From: Desulfovibrio desulfuricans
GTDB taxonomy: Bacteria > Desulfobacterota > Desulfovibrionia > Desulfovibrionales > Desulfovibrionaceae
Length of the DNA stretch: 5,300 bases
Direction: 5' to 3'
Assembly (NCBI GenBank): GCA_003251995.1
Contig: QKDT01000027.1
Coordinates: 1 to 5,300 of the forward strand
Within the stretch, counting starts at the first letter, position 1; every line of letters starts with the position of its first letter. The notes under the pieces were generated by a model that searched no databases, had not been told where the DNA came from, and worked only from the letters and a program-made list of their open reading frames with translations. Positions 1 through 5,300 of the stretch are shown piece after piece. Made by a program: the position numbers and the translations under genes.

Positions 1-441
1 GACCTGCTGAAAATGGCCCAGAATCTCAACTTTGCTGGCAATGCTGAAGGACGCGACATCTTTATTGGCAATATCGACGTGGTTGTCTGCGATGGTTTTG
101 TCGGTAACGTGGTCGTTAAAATGAGCGAGGGTTTGGCAACATCCCTGGTGCGCATGCTCAAAAAGGTGTTCACGTCTGGTATCTTGCCCGCCATTGGCGG
201 CATGCTGGCAAAGAACGCCTTCAAAAGCTTTGCGCGTACCATTGACTACGCAGAGTACGGCGGCGCGCCACTGCTGGGCCTTCAGGGTCTGGCTATTGTT
301 TGCCACGGGCGCTCCAGCGCCAAGGCCATGACAAACGCCATCAAGATGTGCGGTGCCTTTGTACGCAAGGGAACCAACAGCCGCCTGGGTGAAACCATTC
401 TTGCTAACGAGGAACTGACCCGTTTCTCCCGCGCTATATAA
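1..441 (+). CDS. plsX: Phosphate acyltransferase PlsX, C-terminal part (5' end outside window)
   Basis: PlsX converts acyl-ACP and phosphate to acyl-phosphate, the donor used by PlsY at the start of phospholipid synthesis; it is a peripheral membrane or cytosolic enzyme. The reading frame is open from base 1, so the gene begins upstream; 146 residues are visible against a usual length near 340-350. The visible part carries the family core, NAEGRDIFIGNIDVVVCDGF, continuing into VGNVVVKMSEG, then the late segment with GGAPLLGLQG and a C-terminal helix region (HGRSSAKAMTNAI). An internal ATG at 13 is not the start, because family-conserved sequence continues through it. The gene ends with TAA, 15 bases before fabH and in the same frame as it. 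The plsX-fabH pairing is a classic lipid-synthesis arrangement and suggests co-transcription. The family call is secure; only the N-terminal half is unseen. Confidence 0.95.
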   Translation, partial: DLLKMAQNLNFAGNAEGRDIFIGNIDVVVCDGFVGNVVVKMSEGLATSLVRMLKKVFTSGILPAIGGMLAKNAFKSFARTIDYAEYGGAPLLGLQGLAIVCHGRSSAKAMTNAIKMCGAFVRKGTNSRLGETILANEELTRFSRAI

Positions 442-456
442 CCACACGGTATTTCT

Positions 457-1443
457 ATGAATCCACTCTGTCATCTGCTCGCCTTGAGCGCCTATGTGCC
501 GGATACGGTGCTGACCAATAACGATCTCGCCAAGGTGGTGGACACCAATGACGAATGGATTGTTAGCCGCACCGGCATAAAGCAGCGCCACAAACTGGAC
601 GATGCGGAAAACGCCTCGGATCTCGGCCTTAAGGCCGCACGCAAGGCGCTTGCAGAAGCCGGAATGGATGCCGCAGAACTGACCCATGTGGTGGGCGCAA
701 CCTGCACCCCCGACGTGCTCTCCCCATCCGTGGCCTGCATCATCGCGGGACAACTCGGCGCGGGCAAGGTCATGGCTTTTGATATCAGTGCGGCTTGCTC
801 GGGATTTCTGTACGGGCTTTCCATCTGCCGCGCCCTGCTGGCGCAGGATCCTGACGCCAAAATTCTTTTTGTCTGCACCGAGGCGCTCACCCGCCGCGTA
901 AACTGGGCAGACCGCTCCACTTGCGTGCTTTTTGGCGATGCCGCCACAGCCTGCATTGTGAGCAGCGCTTCCAACAACGCCATGGCTGGCGTGGAAGACG
1001 TGGTTTGCCATAGCGATGGCGTGCAGCGCGACCTCATCGTGGTCGGCGGCGGCACCCGCTGCCAGTATGGACTTGGCGACCAGATCGACGAAAATTTCTT
1101 CATCACCATGCAGGGCCGCGAAACATACAAGCATGCCGTGCGTAATATGGTGCATGTGTGTGAAGAAGTGCTTACGCGCAATGGCCTTACTGGCGCGGAT
1201 GTGGATTTGCTGGTGCCGCACCAGGCAAATATGCGCATCATTGAAGCCGTGGGCAGCCGTCTTGAAATGACGGGCGAACGCGTTTTCACCAATGTGGACA
1301 AGTACGGCAACACATCTTCTGCCTCCATCCCTCTGGCATTGAGCGAGGCGCGGGCCCAAGGCCGCATCCGCCCCGGCAGCCGCGTGCTTATGACGGCATT
1401 TGGCGCTGGCCTGACTTGGGGTGCAGCTTTGTTACGCTTTTGA
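457..1443 (+). CDS. fabH: Beta-ketoacyl-ACP synthase III (KAS III)
   Basis: FabH starts fatty acid synthesis by condensing an acyl-CoA primer, usually acetyl-CoA, with malonyl-ACP in the cytosol. The 328-residue product has the normal family length and thiolase fold landmarks. The N-terminal segment is VLTNNDLAKVVDTNDEWIVSRTGI. The nucleophile is Cys114 in DISAACSGFLYG, with His255 in VPHQANMRIIE and Asn285 in KYGNTSSASIP completing the Cys-His-Asn triad. The C-terminal FGAGLTWG loop is also present. The ATG at 457 is the only reasonable start: the plsX stop lies in the same frame 18 bases upstream and no other start codon falls between. No Shine-Dalgarno precedes it, so translation may be coupled to plsX. 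The usual next gene, fabD, is absent; a 157-base gap follows. Primer preference (acetyl or branched) cannot be read from the sequence by eye. Confidence 0.97.
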   Translation: MNPLCHLLALSAYVPDTVLTNNDLAKVVDTNDEWIVSRTGIKQRHKLDDAENASDLGLKAARKALAEAGMDAAELTHVVGATCTPDVLSPSVACIIAGQLGAGKVMAFDISAACSGFLYGLSICRALLAQDPDAKILFVCTEALTRRVNWADRSTCVLFGDAATACIVSSASNNAMAGVEDVVCHSDGVQRDLIVVGGGTRCQYGLGDQIDENFFITMQGRETYKHAVRNMVHVCEEVLTRNGLTGADVDLLVPHQANMRIIEAVGSRLEMTGERVFTNVDKYGNTSSASIPLALSEARAQGRIRPGSRVLMTAFGAGLTWGAALLRF

Positions 1444-1461
1444 GGCAATGTGCTCGCGGGA

Positions 1462-1490
1462 TTGCCCCGAAGCAGCACGCCATGTATACT
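1462..1490 (+). promoter_or_regulatory. Candidate sigma70-type promoter for fabG-acpP-fabF
   Basis: A -35-like TTGCCC (1462-1467; 4 of 6 matches to TTGACA) is separated by exactly 17 bases from a -10-like TATACT (1485-1490; 5 of 6 matches to TATAAT). Transcription would begin near 1497, leaving a leader of about 100 bases before fabG. It lies just after the fabH stop, where a second promoter for the downstream half of the cluster would be expected. This is pattern matching only; the actual start site is unknown. Confidence 0.5.
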
Positions 1491-1519
1491 AAATTTTAGT
1501 CAGGTTAGGCCGTAAGCCG

Positions 1520-1534
1520 GGCAGCGCTGCTGTC
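1520..1534 (+). other. Small hairpin/palindrome in the fabG leader
   Basis: The bases GGCAGC and GCTGTC can pair as a 6-bp stem (one G-U pair) around a GCT loop, and the DNA contains the perfect 10-base palindrome GCAGCGCTGC at 1521-1530. It lies about 25 bases downstream of the predicted transcription start. It could be part of leader RNA structure or a protein site, or be chance in GC-rich DNA. Confidence 0.25.
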
Positions 1535-1544
1535 AAATCAACAC

Positions 1545-1580
1545 AAAAAGGCGATTGCCGGGTATACGGTCCCCTTTTTT
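1545..1580 (+). terminator. Terminator-like A-tract/stem/T-tract before fabG (possible attenuator)
   Basis: AAAAAGG (1545-1551) can pair with CCTTTTT (1573-1579). Inside, GCCG (1557-1560) pairs with CGGT (1567-1570) around a six-base loop, with an internal loop between the two stems. A run of six T (1575-1580) ends the element, which is the shape of an intrinsic, possibly bidirectional, terminator with a weak stem. It could end the plsX-fabH transcript. Because it also lies downstream of the candidate promoter at 1462-1490, it may attenuate transcription into fabG. The stem is short, so this is tentative. Confidence 0.35.
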
Positions 1581-1591
1581 AGGACTCAGAC

Positions 1592-1596
1592 AAAGG
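1592..1596 (+). promoter_or_regulatory. fabG ribosome binding site
   Basis: AAAGG lies 4 bases before the ATG at 1601 and 10 bases before a second in-frame ATG at 1607. Neither spacing is ideal, so either codon could be the true start, with a difference of two residues. The upstream ATG is used here. Confidence 0.5.
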
Positions 1597-1600
1597 CGAA

Positions 1601-2371
1601 ATGAGCATGAGCACAGCGCAATCCTCCCCTGCAGCCGGACTGCCCACAGCCCTGGTTACCGGCGGTTCGCGCGGTATTGGTCGGGCTATTGCCCAAACCC
1701 TTGCCCGTGACGGCTTTCAGGTTTTTCTCACATACGTCAGCAAACCCGATGAAGCGGAAAAAGTCGCAGCCGATATTTGCGCTGCCGGGGGCAAGGCACA
1801 GGCCTTTGCTCTGGATGTCAGCAATAGTGATGCTGTGTCCGACTTTTTCGCCACCCAGATCAAGGACAAAGTTGACCTTGCAGTGCTGGTAAACAACGCC
1901 GGCATAACCAAGGACGGCGTTCTTATCCGCATGAAGGACGAAGACTTTGACAGGGTCATTGCCGTCAACCTTCGCGGCGCGTTCGTCTGCACGCGCGAGG
2001 CCGCAAAAATCATGAGCAAGTCCCGCAAGGGGCGCATTATCAATATTTCTTCCGTGGTTGGGCAGATGGGCAACGCGGGGCAGGCCAACTATGCATCGGC
2101 CAAAGCCGCCCTGCTGGGGCTTACCAAGTCCTGCGCCAAAGAACTGGCCGCCCGCCAGATTACGGTCAACGCCGTAACCCCGGGCTTTATCGAAACGGAC
2201 ATGACAGCAACACTCACTGACGCAGTGCGGACGAGCTATACGGATAGTATCCCGCTCAGACGCATGGGCAGCGCCGAAGATGTGGCAGAGGCCGTGGCTT
2301 TTCTCGCTTCGGACAAAGCGGCCTACATCACCGGTCAGGTGCTTGGAGTGAACGGCGGCATGTACTGCTAG
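1601..2371 (+). CDS. fabG: 3-oxoacyl-ACP reductase FabG
   Basis: FabG is the NADPH-dependent short-chain dehydrogenase/reductase that reduces 3-ketoacyl-ACP to 3-hydroxyacyl-ACP in each elongation cycle; it normally works as a cytosolic tetramer. The 256-residue protein shows the cofactor motif TGGSRGIG (residues 20-27), NNAG (98-101), an Asn at 123 in AVNLRG, and the catalytic Ser151, Tyr164 and Lys168 in SSVVGQMGNAGQANYASAK. It ends NGGMYC, close to the usual NGGMY ending. These motifs, and the position directly upstream of acpP, favour FabG over another SDR. The N-terminus has about 10 extra residues before the first strand (rich in Ser, Ala and Pro) compared with E. coli FabG. The start may be 1601 or 1607. 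It is probably transcribed from the promoter candidate at 1462-1490 and co-transcribed with acpP. Confidence 0.96.
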   Translation: MSMSTAQSSPAAGLPTALVTGGSRGIGRAIAQTLARDGFQVFLTYVSKPDEAEKVAADICAAGGKAQAFALDVSNSDAVSDFFATQIKDKVDLAVLVNNAGITKDGVLIRMKDEDFDRVIAVNLRGAFVCTREAAKIMSKSRKGRIINISSVVGQMGNAGQANYASAKAALLGLTKSCAKELAARQITVNAVTPGFIETDMTATLTDAVRTSYTDSIPLRRMGSAEDVAEAVAFLASDKAAYITGQVLGVNGGMYC

Positions 2372-2390
2372 GCATTTACTACGGAAGACA

Positions 2391-2406
2391 CCCGGTGAGG
2401 GCCGGG
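2391..2406 (+). other. Short hairpin in the fabG-acpP gap
   Basis: CCCGG (2391-2395) pairs with CCGGG (2402-2406) around a six-base loop. No T-run follows, so it is not a standard terminator. It lies 34 bases before the acpP start and could mark an RNA processing or stability point between fabG and the more highly needed acpP. I see no promoter in this 69-base gap. The stem is short and may be chance. Confidence 0.3.
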
Positions 2407-2430
2407 GTTAAGCAGACCACTAATTTATCT

Positions 2431-2435
2431 GGAGG
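2431..2435 (+). promoter_or_regulatory. Strong Shine-Dalgarno of acpP
   Basis: A perfect GGAGG sits 5 bases before the acpP ATG, the best ribosome site in the window. This fits the need for far more acyl carrier protein than enzyme and fixes the start codon. Confidence 0.85.
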
Positions 2436-2440
2436 ATACC

Positions 2441-2674
2441 ATGTCTGACGTTACTGAAAAAGTTACAAAAATCATCATTGACCAGCTCGGCGTGACCGCT
2501 GAAGAAGTGAAGCCCGAAGCTTCCTTTGTGGAAGACCTCGGCGCCGACTCCCTTGACCTGACCGAACTGATCATGGCCATGGAAGAAGAATTCGACATCG
2601 AAATCGCCGATGACGACGCCCAGAAGATTCTGAAAGTTCAGGATGCCATCAGCTACATCGAAAACAAGCAATAA
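2441..2674 (+). CDS. acpP: Acyl carrier protein
   Basis: ACP carries growing acyl chains as thioesters on a 4'-phosphopantetheine arm and shuttles them among FabH, FabG, FabF and PlsX. The 77-residue acidic protein has the standard length and the helix-II motif LGADSLDLTELIMAMEEEF. The arm is attached at Ser37 (Ser36 after Met removal). The N-terminal helix (VTEKVTKIIIDQLGV) and the C-terminal helix (VQDAISYIENKQ) match the family. The recognition helix keeps the acidic Glu and Asp residues that bind partner enzymes. The holo-ACP synthase that loads the arm is not in this window. The start is fixed by the GGAGG five bases upstream. Its stop codon lies inside a 16-base palindrome, and a very stable hairpin follows, so the 3' end of its message may be specially protected or processed. 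Confidence 0.98.
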   Translation: MSDVTEKVTKIIIDQLGVTAEEVKPEASFVEDLGADSLDLTELIMAMEEEFDIEIADDDAQKILKVQDAISYIENKQ

Positions 2675-2686
2675 CAAGCTTGTTAT
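2671..2686. repeat. Perfect 16-base palindrome over the acpP stop (operator candidate)
   Basis: ATAACAAGCTTGTTAT reads the same on both strands with no spacer. It includes the acpP TAA stop (2672-2674) and overlaps the extended -10 candidate at 2681-2689. Such symmetry could be a dimeric repressor site. As RNA it could fold only into a weak 6-bp A/U-rich stem with an AGCU loop. I do not recognise it as the known FapR, FadR or FabT consensus, and I see no second copy in the window. Confidence 0.4.
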
Positions 2687-2689
2687 AGT
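2681..2689 (+). promoter_or_regulatory. Extended -10 promoter candidate for fabF
   Basis: TGTTATAGT matches the extended -10 form TGn-TATAAT with one mismatch. The expected -35 region (around 2661-2666) falls in the end of acpP and has no recognisable hexamer, which extended -10 promoters can tolerate. A start near 2696 would put the strong hairpin at 2699-2719 at the extreme 5' end of the fabF message. The evidence is the motif alone. Confidence 0.3.
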
Positions 2690-2698
2690 ATATGCAGC

Positions 2699-2719
2699 GC
2701 GGGGGGGTCTGCCCCCCGC
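2699..2719 (+). other. Very strong G/C hairpin between acpP and fabF
   Basis: GCGGGGGG (2699-2706) and CCCCCCGC (2712-2719) form a perfect 8-bp, all-G/C stem around a five-base loop. There is no T-run afterwards; the fabF Shine-Dalgarno AAAGGAG follows at 2723-2729. It therefore looks less like a terminator than an intercistronic structure that stabilises the 3' end of the acpP RNA or lowers readthrough into fabF. It could also act as a weak, Rho-assisted terminator. Confidence 0.6.
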
Positions 2720-2734
2720 CTCAAAGGAGCATGC

Positions 2735-3982
2735 ATGACCCGTCCCCGCGTAGTAATCACCGGCATAGGCGGCGTTACGCCCCTCGCCAATGATATTGAG
2801 AGCACCTGGAAAAAACTGCTCGCAGGCGAGTCGGGCATCGCGCCCATCACGCTTTTTGACGCCTCCGCCTACGATTCCCGCATTGCCGGTGAAGTAAAAA
2901 ACTTTGTCGCCGAAGACTTCATGCCCATGAAGCAAGCCCGGCGCATGGATCGCTTTACCCAGTTTGCAGTGGCCTCTGCCAAGATGCTGCTTGAAGACGC
3001 CAAGTACGAAATCACCGACGAAAATGCCTATGATACTGGCGTTATCCTCGGTGTTGGTCTGGGCGGCCTGCACACCATCGAAACCTACCACGCAAAATTG
3101 CTGGAATCCGGCCCCAACAAAATTTCGCCCTTCATGATCCCCATGCTTATTTCCAACATGGGACCGGGACAGATTTCTATCTTCACCGGCGCCAAGGGCT
3201 CGAACATCGTCACCACCACGGCCTGCGCCTCTGCCATTCACGCTCTTGGCACCGCCTACAGCGAAATGGTTTTGGGCCGCGCGACTGCGGTTATTTCCGG
3301 CGGTGTTGAAGCCACGGTCACGCCCCTTGGCGTTGCCGGATTCACGGCCCTCAAGGCGCTTTCCACACAGTTTAATGATGAGCCTTCCCGCGCTTCCCGT
3401 CCTTTCGACGCGAAACGCGATGGCTTTGTCATTGGCGAAGGCGCTGGCTTGCTGCTGCTTGAAACGCTGGAGTCCGCTCAGGCTCGCGGCGCTAAAATTT
3501 ATGCGGAAATGGTGGGCTACGGCGCTTCTGGCGACGCCTACCACATGACCGCACCCCGTGATGACGGCGAAGGTATGGCCCGCGCCATGCAAAATGCTCT
3601 GCGCGAAGCTGGCGTTGATGCCTCGGCAATCGGGCACATAAATGCCCACGCCACATCCACCATGCTGAACGACAGCACGGAAACAAAGGCCATCAAGACT
3701 GTCTTTGGCGCACATGCCAAAAAGGTCAAAATCTCGGCCACCAAGTCCATGACCGGGCATCTGCTCGGCGCAGCCGGCGGCATTGAATCCGTATTCACTG
3801 CCCTGGCCCTGCACGATGAAATGCTGCCCGGCACCATCAACCTTGAGAACCCCGATCCCGCATGTGATCTCGATTACATGGCTGACGGCTCCAAGCACAT
3901 CGCCTGCGAATACGCCATGTGCAACTCCTTCGGTTTTGGCGGTACAAACGCCAGTGTGATCTTCAAAAAGTGGCAACAGTAG
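2735..3982 (+). CDS. fabF: Beta-ketoacyl-ACP synthase II (KAS II)
   Basis: FabF condenses acyl-ACP with malonyl-ACP to extend the chain by two carbons; in E. coli it also controls the ratio of unsaturated chain lengths by temperature. The 415-residue length is normal. The N-terminal strand is RVVITGIGGVTPL. The nucleophile is Cys164 in TTACASAIHA, and the two catalytic histidines are His305 in NAHATST and His342 in KSMTGHLLGAAG, with Lys337 next to the latter. The gatekeeper loop CNSFGFGGTN (396-405) precedes the C-terminus. The Cys-His-His pattern separates it from FabH, whose triad is Cys-His-Asn. Small departures from the common motifs are Ala306 where Gly is usual (NAHGTST) and CASAIHA where CATG or CASG is common. 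The start at 2735 is set by AAAGGAG five bases upstream; an ATG at 2731 is out of frame. It probably shares a transcript with acpP, with possible extra input from the promoter candidate at 2681-2689. Confidence 0.96.
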   Translation: MTRPRVVITGIGGVTPLANDIESTWKKLLAGESGIAPITLFDASAYDSRIAGEVKNFVAEDFMPMKQARRMDRFTQFAVASAKMLLEDAKYEITDENAYDTGVILGVGLGGLHTIETYHAKLLESGPNKISPFMIPMLISNMGPGQISIFTGAKGSNIVTTTACASAIHALGTAYSEMVLGRATAVISGGVEATVTPLGVAGFTALKALSTQFNDEPSRASRPFDAKRDGFVIGEGAGLLLLETLESAQARGAKIYAEMVGYGASGDAYHMTAPRDDGEGMARAMQNALREAGVDASAIGHINAHATSTMLNDSTETKAIKTVFGAHAKKVKISATKSMTGHLLGAAGGIESVFTALALHDEMLPGTINLENPDPACDLDYMADGSKHIACEYAMCNSFGFGGTNASVIFKKWQQ

Positions 3983-4024
3983 CTGATAGTTTTTAATCGG
4001 CCCCTGCCCCTCATTTGATAATCA

Positions 4025-4049
4025 TCTGCCCGCCGTTGTGGCGGGCAGA
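4025..4049 (+). terminator. Hairpin between fabF and glyA (weak terminator or intercistronic stem)
   Basis: TCTGCCCGCC (4025-4034) pairs perfectly with GGCGGGCAGA (4040-4049) around a GTTGT loop, a 10-bp GC-rich stem. The following bases, ACATTTC, contain only three T, so it is a poor intrinsic terminator. It may partly separate the fatty acid genes from glyA or stabilise the upstream RNA. The 90-base gap is too short for a tandem glycine riboswitch and I see no such motif. Confidence 0.45.
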
Positions 4050-4072
4050 ACATTTCAAAAGGATGCGACGTC

Positions 4073-5300
4073 ATGGACGAAATCCTGCTGCAAGACCCGG
4101 AACTGGCGCGTGCTATCACGCTTGAATCCGACCGTCAGATGAGCAAGCTCGAGCTCATCGCTTCTGAAAACTTTGTTTCCCGTGCAGTGCGTGAAGCGCA
4201 AGGCAGCGTGCTTACCCACAAGTATGCCGAAGGTTACCCCGGCAAGCGCTACTACGGTGGTTGCGAATATGTGGATATAGCCGAAACACTGGCACAGGAC
4301 CGCGCCAAAAAGCTTTTTGACTGCGAATACGTCAATGTGCAGCCGCACTCTGGCTCGCAGGCCAACATGGCTGCCTACCTCGCTTTTCTGAAGCCCGGCG
4401 ACACCATCCTGGGCATGAATCTTTCCCATGGCGGGCACCTTACCCATGGCAGCCCGGTGAACTTCTCCGGTCGCCTGTTCAACATCGTTTCTTACGGTGT
4501 GCAGCGCGAAACAGGCCGCATTGATTATGATGAAGTTGCCGCCCTCGCCCGCGAACACAAGCCCAACGCTATTGTGGCAGGCGCCAGCGCCTACCCCCGC
4601 GCCATTGACTTTGCCCGCTTCCGCGAGATTGCCGATGAAGTCGGCGCCAAGCTGGTTGTGGACATGGCGCATATCGCCGGTCTTGTTGCTGCTGGTCTGC
4701 ACCAGAGCCCGCTTTCTTACGCGCACATCACCACCACGACCACGCACAAAACCCTGCGCGGCCCCCGCGGCGGTATGATTCTTTCCACCGAAGACATGGG
4801 TAAAACCCTGAACAGCCAGATTTTCCCCGGCATTCAGGGCGGCCCGCTCATGCACGTCATCGCAGCCAAGGCCGTGGCCTTTGGCGAAGCGTTGCGCCCT
4901 GCCTTCAAAACATACCAGCAGCGCGTTGTGCGCAACGCAGCCGTGCTTGCCAAGTATCTTATGGATGCTGGCTACGAGCTCGTTTCCGGCGGTACTGACA
5001 ACCACCTCATGCTGGTTGACCTGACCAACAAGGATGTGACGGGCAAGGATGCGGAACACGCTCTTGATCAGGCGGGCATTACCGTCAACAAGAACACCGT
5101 TCCCTTTGAAACCCGTTCGCCCTTCGTTACTTCAGGCGTGCGTCTTGGCACTGCTGCCTTGACCACCCGCGGTATGAATGAAGACGACATGCGCACTGTT
5201 GGCGCGTTCATTGTGGAAGCCATTGATAAGCGCGAAGACTCCGCTGCACTTGATAAAATCAGCAAAAATGTTGAGGAATTTGCGCGTCAGTTCCCGCTAT
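4073..5300 (+). CDS. glyA: Serine hydroxymethyltransferase (3' end just outside window)
   Basis: GlyA is the cytosolic PLP enzyme that interconverts serine plus tetrahydrofolate with glycine plus 5,10-methylene-tetrahydrofolate, the main source of one-carbon units. The frame stays open from 4073 to the last base, giving 409 codons plus one base; the family is about 410-420 residues, so only a few codons are missing. Landmarks are ELIASENF (27-34), YAEGYPGKRYYGG with two substrate-site Tyr (51-63), PHSGSQAN (91-98), VVDMAHIAGLVAAG (195-208, with Asp197 and His200 under the PLP ring), the PLP-binding Lys226 in TTTTHKTLRGPRGG, and the carboxylate-binding Arg357 in SGVRLGT. The start follows AAGGA with a 9-base gap. 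A glyA gene after fabF is, as I recall, usual in Desulfovibrio. No in-frame stop or frameshift is present. Confidence 0.96.
   Translation, partial: MDEILLQDPELARAITLESDRQMSKLELIASENFVSRAVREAQGSVLTHKYAEGYPGKRYYGGCEYVDIAETLAQDRAKKLFDCEYVNVQPHSGSQANMAAYLAFLKPGDTILGMNLSHGGHLTHGSPVNFSGRLFNIVSYGVQRETGRIDYDEVAALAREHKPNAIVAGASAYPRAIDFARFREIADEVGAKLVVDMAHIAGLVAAGLHQSPLSYAHITTTTTHKTLRGPRGGMILSTEDMGKTLNSQIFPGIQGGPLMHVIAAKAVAFGEALRPAFKTYQQRVVRNAAVLAKYLMDAGYELVSGGTDNHLMLVDLTNKDVTGKDAEHALDQAGITVNKNTVPFETRSPFVTSGVRLGTAALTTRGMNEDDMRTVGAFIVEAIDKREDSAALDKISKNVEEFARQFPL

Noticed and set aside
492..1478. Minus-strand open frame of 328 codons opposite fabH
   Set aside because: It is an antisense shadow of fabH, rich in Ser, Arg and Pro, with no motif and no ribosome site of note.
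1557..1570. Second GTATAC-containing site (TATACG at 1563-1568) as a promoter or operator
   Set aside because: No -35 hexamer sits at the right distance, and the symmetry stops at the six-base GTATAC core. It is better explained as the loop of the terminator-like element.
2420..3976. Long open frame (518 codons) on the minus strand opposite acpP and fabF
   Set aside because: It is antisense to two genes with complete family motifs. Its product is Gly-rich low-information sequence with no recognisable domain, and it spans the acpP-fabF gap. Codon bias in GC-rich genes often leaves the opposite strand open.
4017..4022. GATAAT as a -10 element for glyA
   Set aside because: No convincing -35 lies at 16-18 bases upstream and there is no TG extension. 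The predicted start would fall inside the hairpin stem at 4025-4049. It is too weak to list.
3983..4072. Glycine riboswitch upstream of glyA
   Set aside because: The 90-base gap is too short for the tandem aptamers and contains only one simple hairpin, with no aptamer-like core.
4055..5059. Minus-strand open frame of 334 codons opposite glyA
   Set aside because: glyA is unambiguous on the plus strand across this region. The antisense product has no family features and looks like a shadow of glyA codon use.
1..5300. A novel defence, mobile or secondary-metabolite system
   Set aside because: Every substantial plus-strand frame is a recognised housekeeping gene with intact motifs. No transposase, integrase, repeat array, attachment site or shift in base use is visible.

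Overview
This window is a conserved housekeeping block of type II fatty acid and phospholipid synthesis, followed by the one-carbon gene glyA. All genes are on the plus strand, in the order plsX (3' part) - fabH - fabG - acpP - fabF - glyA (lacking only its last few codons). The DNA is moderately GC-rich. The protein sequences and gene order suggest a Desulfovibrio-like sulfate reducer (Desulfovibrionaceae, Desulfobacterota). In Desulfovibrio I recall the same run, with glyA directly after fabF. The taxon call is an inference from recall, not a database match.

Layout. Positions 1-441 hold the C-terminal 146 residues of PlsX. FabH follows at 457-1443 after a 15-base gap with no visible Shine-Dalgarno. 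Positions 1444-1600 are a 157-base non-coding gap where many bacteria carry fabD. It holds a good sigma70-type promoter, small hairpins and a terminator-like A-tract/stem/T-tract just before the fabG ribosome site. FabG is at 1601-2371, acpP at 2441-2674 with the strongest Shine-Dalgarno in the window, and fabF at 2735-3982. The 60-base acpP-fabF gap contains a perfect 16-base palindrome overlapping the acpP stop, an overlapping extended -10 element and a very strong G/C hairpin. The 90-base fabF-glyA gap has a 10-bp hairpin. GlyA starts at 4073 and is open to the window end.

How the genes work together. PlsX makes acyl-phosphate from acyl-ACP for phospholipid synthesis. FabH starts chains from acetyl-CoA and malonyl-ACP, FabG performs the first reduction, FabF elongates, and ACP carries every intermediate. 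GlyA (serine/glycine and one-carbon metabolism) is a neighbour without a direct role in the pathway. All catalytic residues I checked are present, and no gene looks broken.

I see no novel system, mobile element, CRISPR array, tRNA or rRNA. The points worth a second look are regulatory: the possible attenuated leader before fabG, the missing fabD, and the palindrome, promoter and hairpin arrangement between acpP and fabF.
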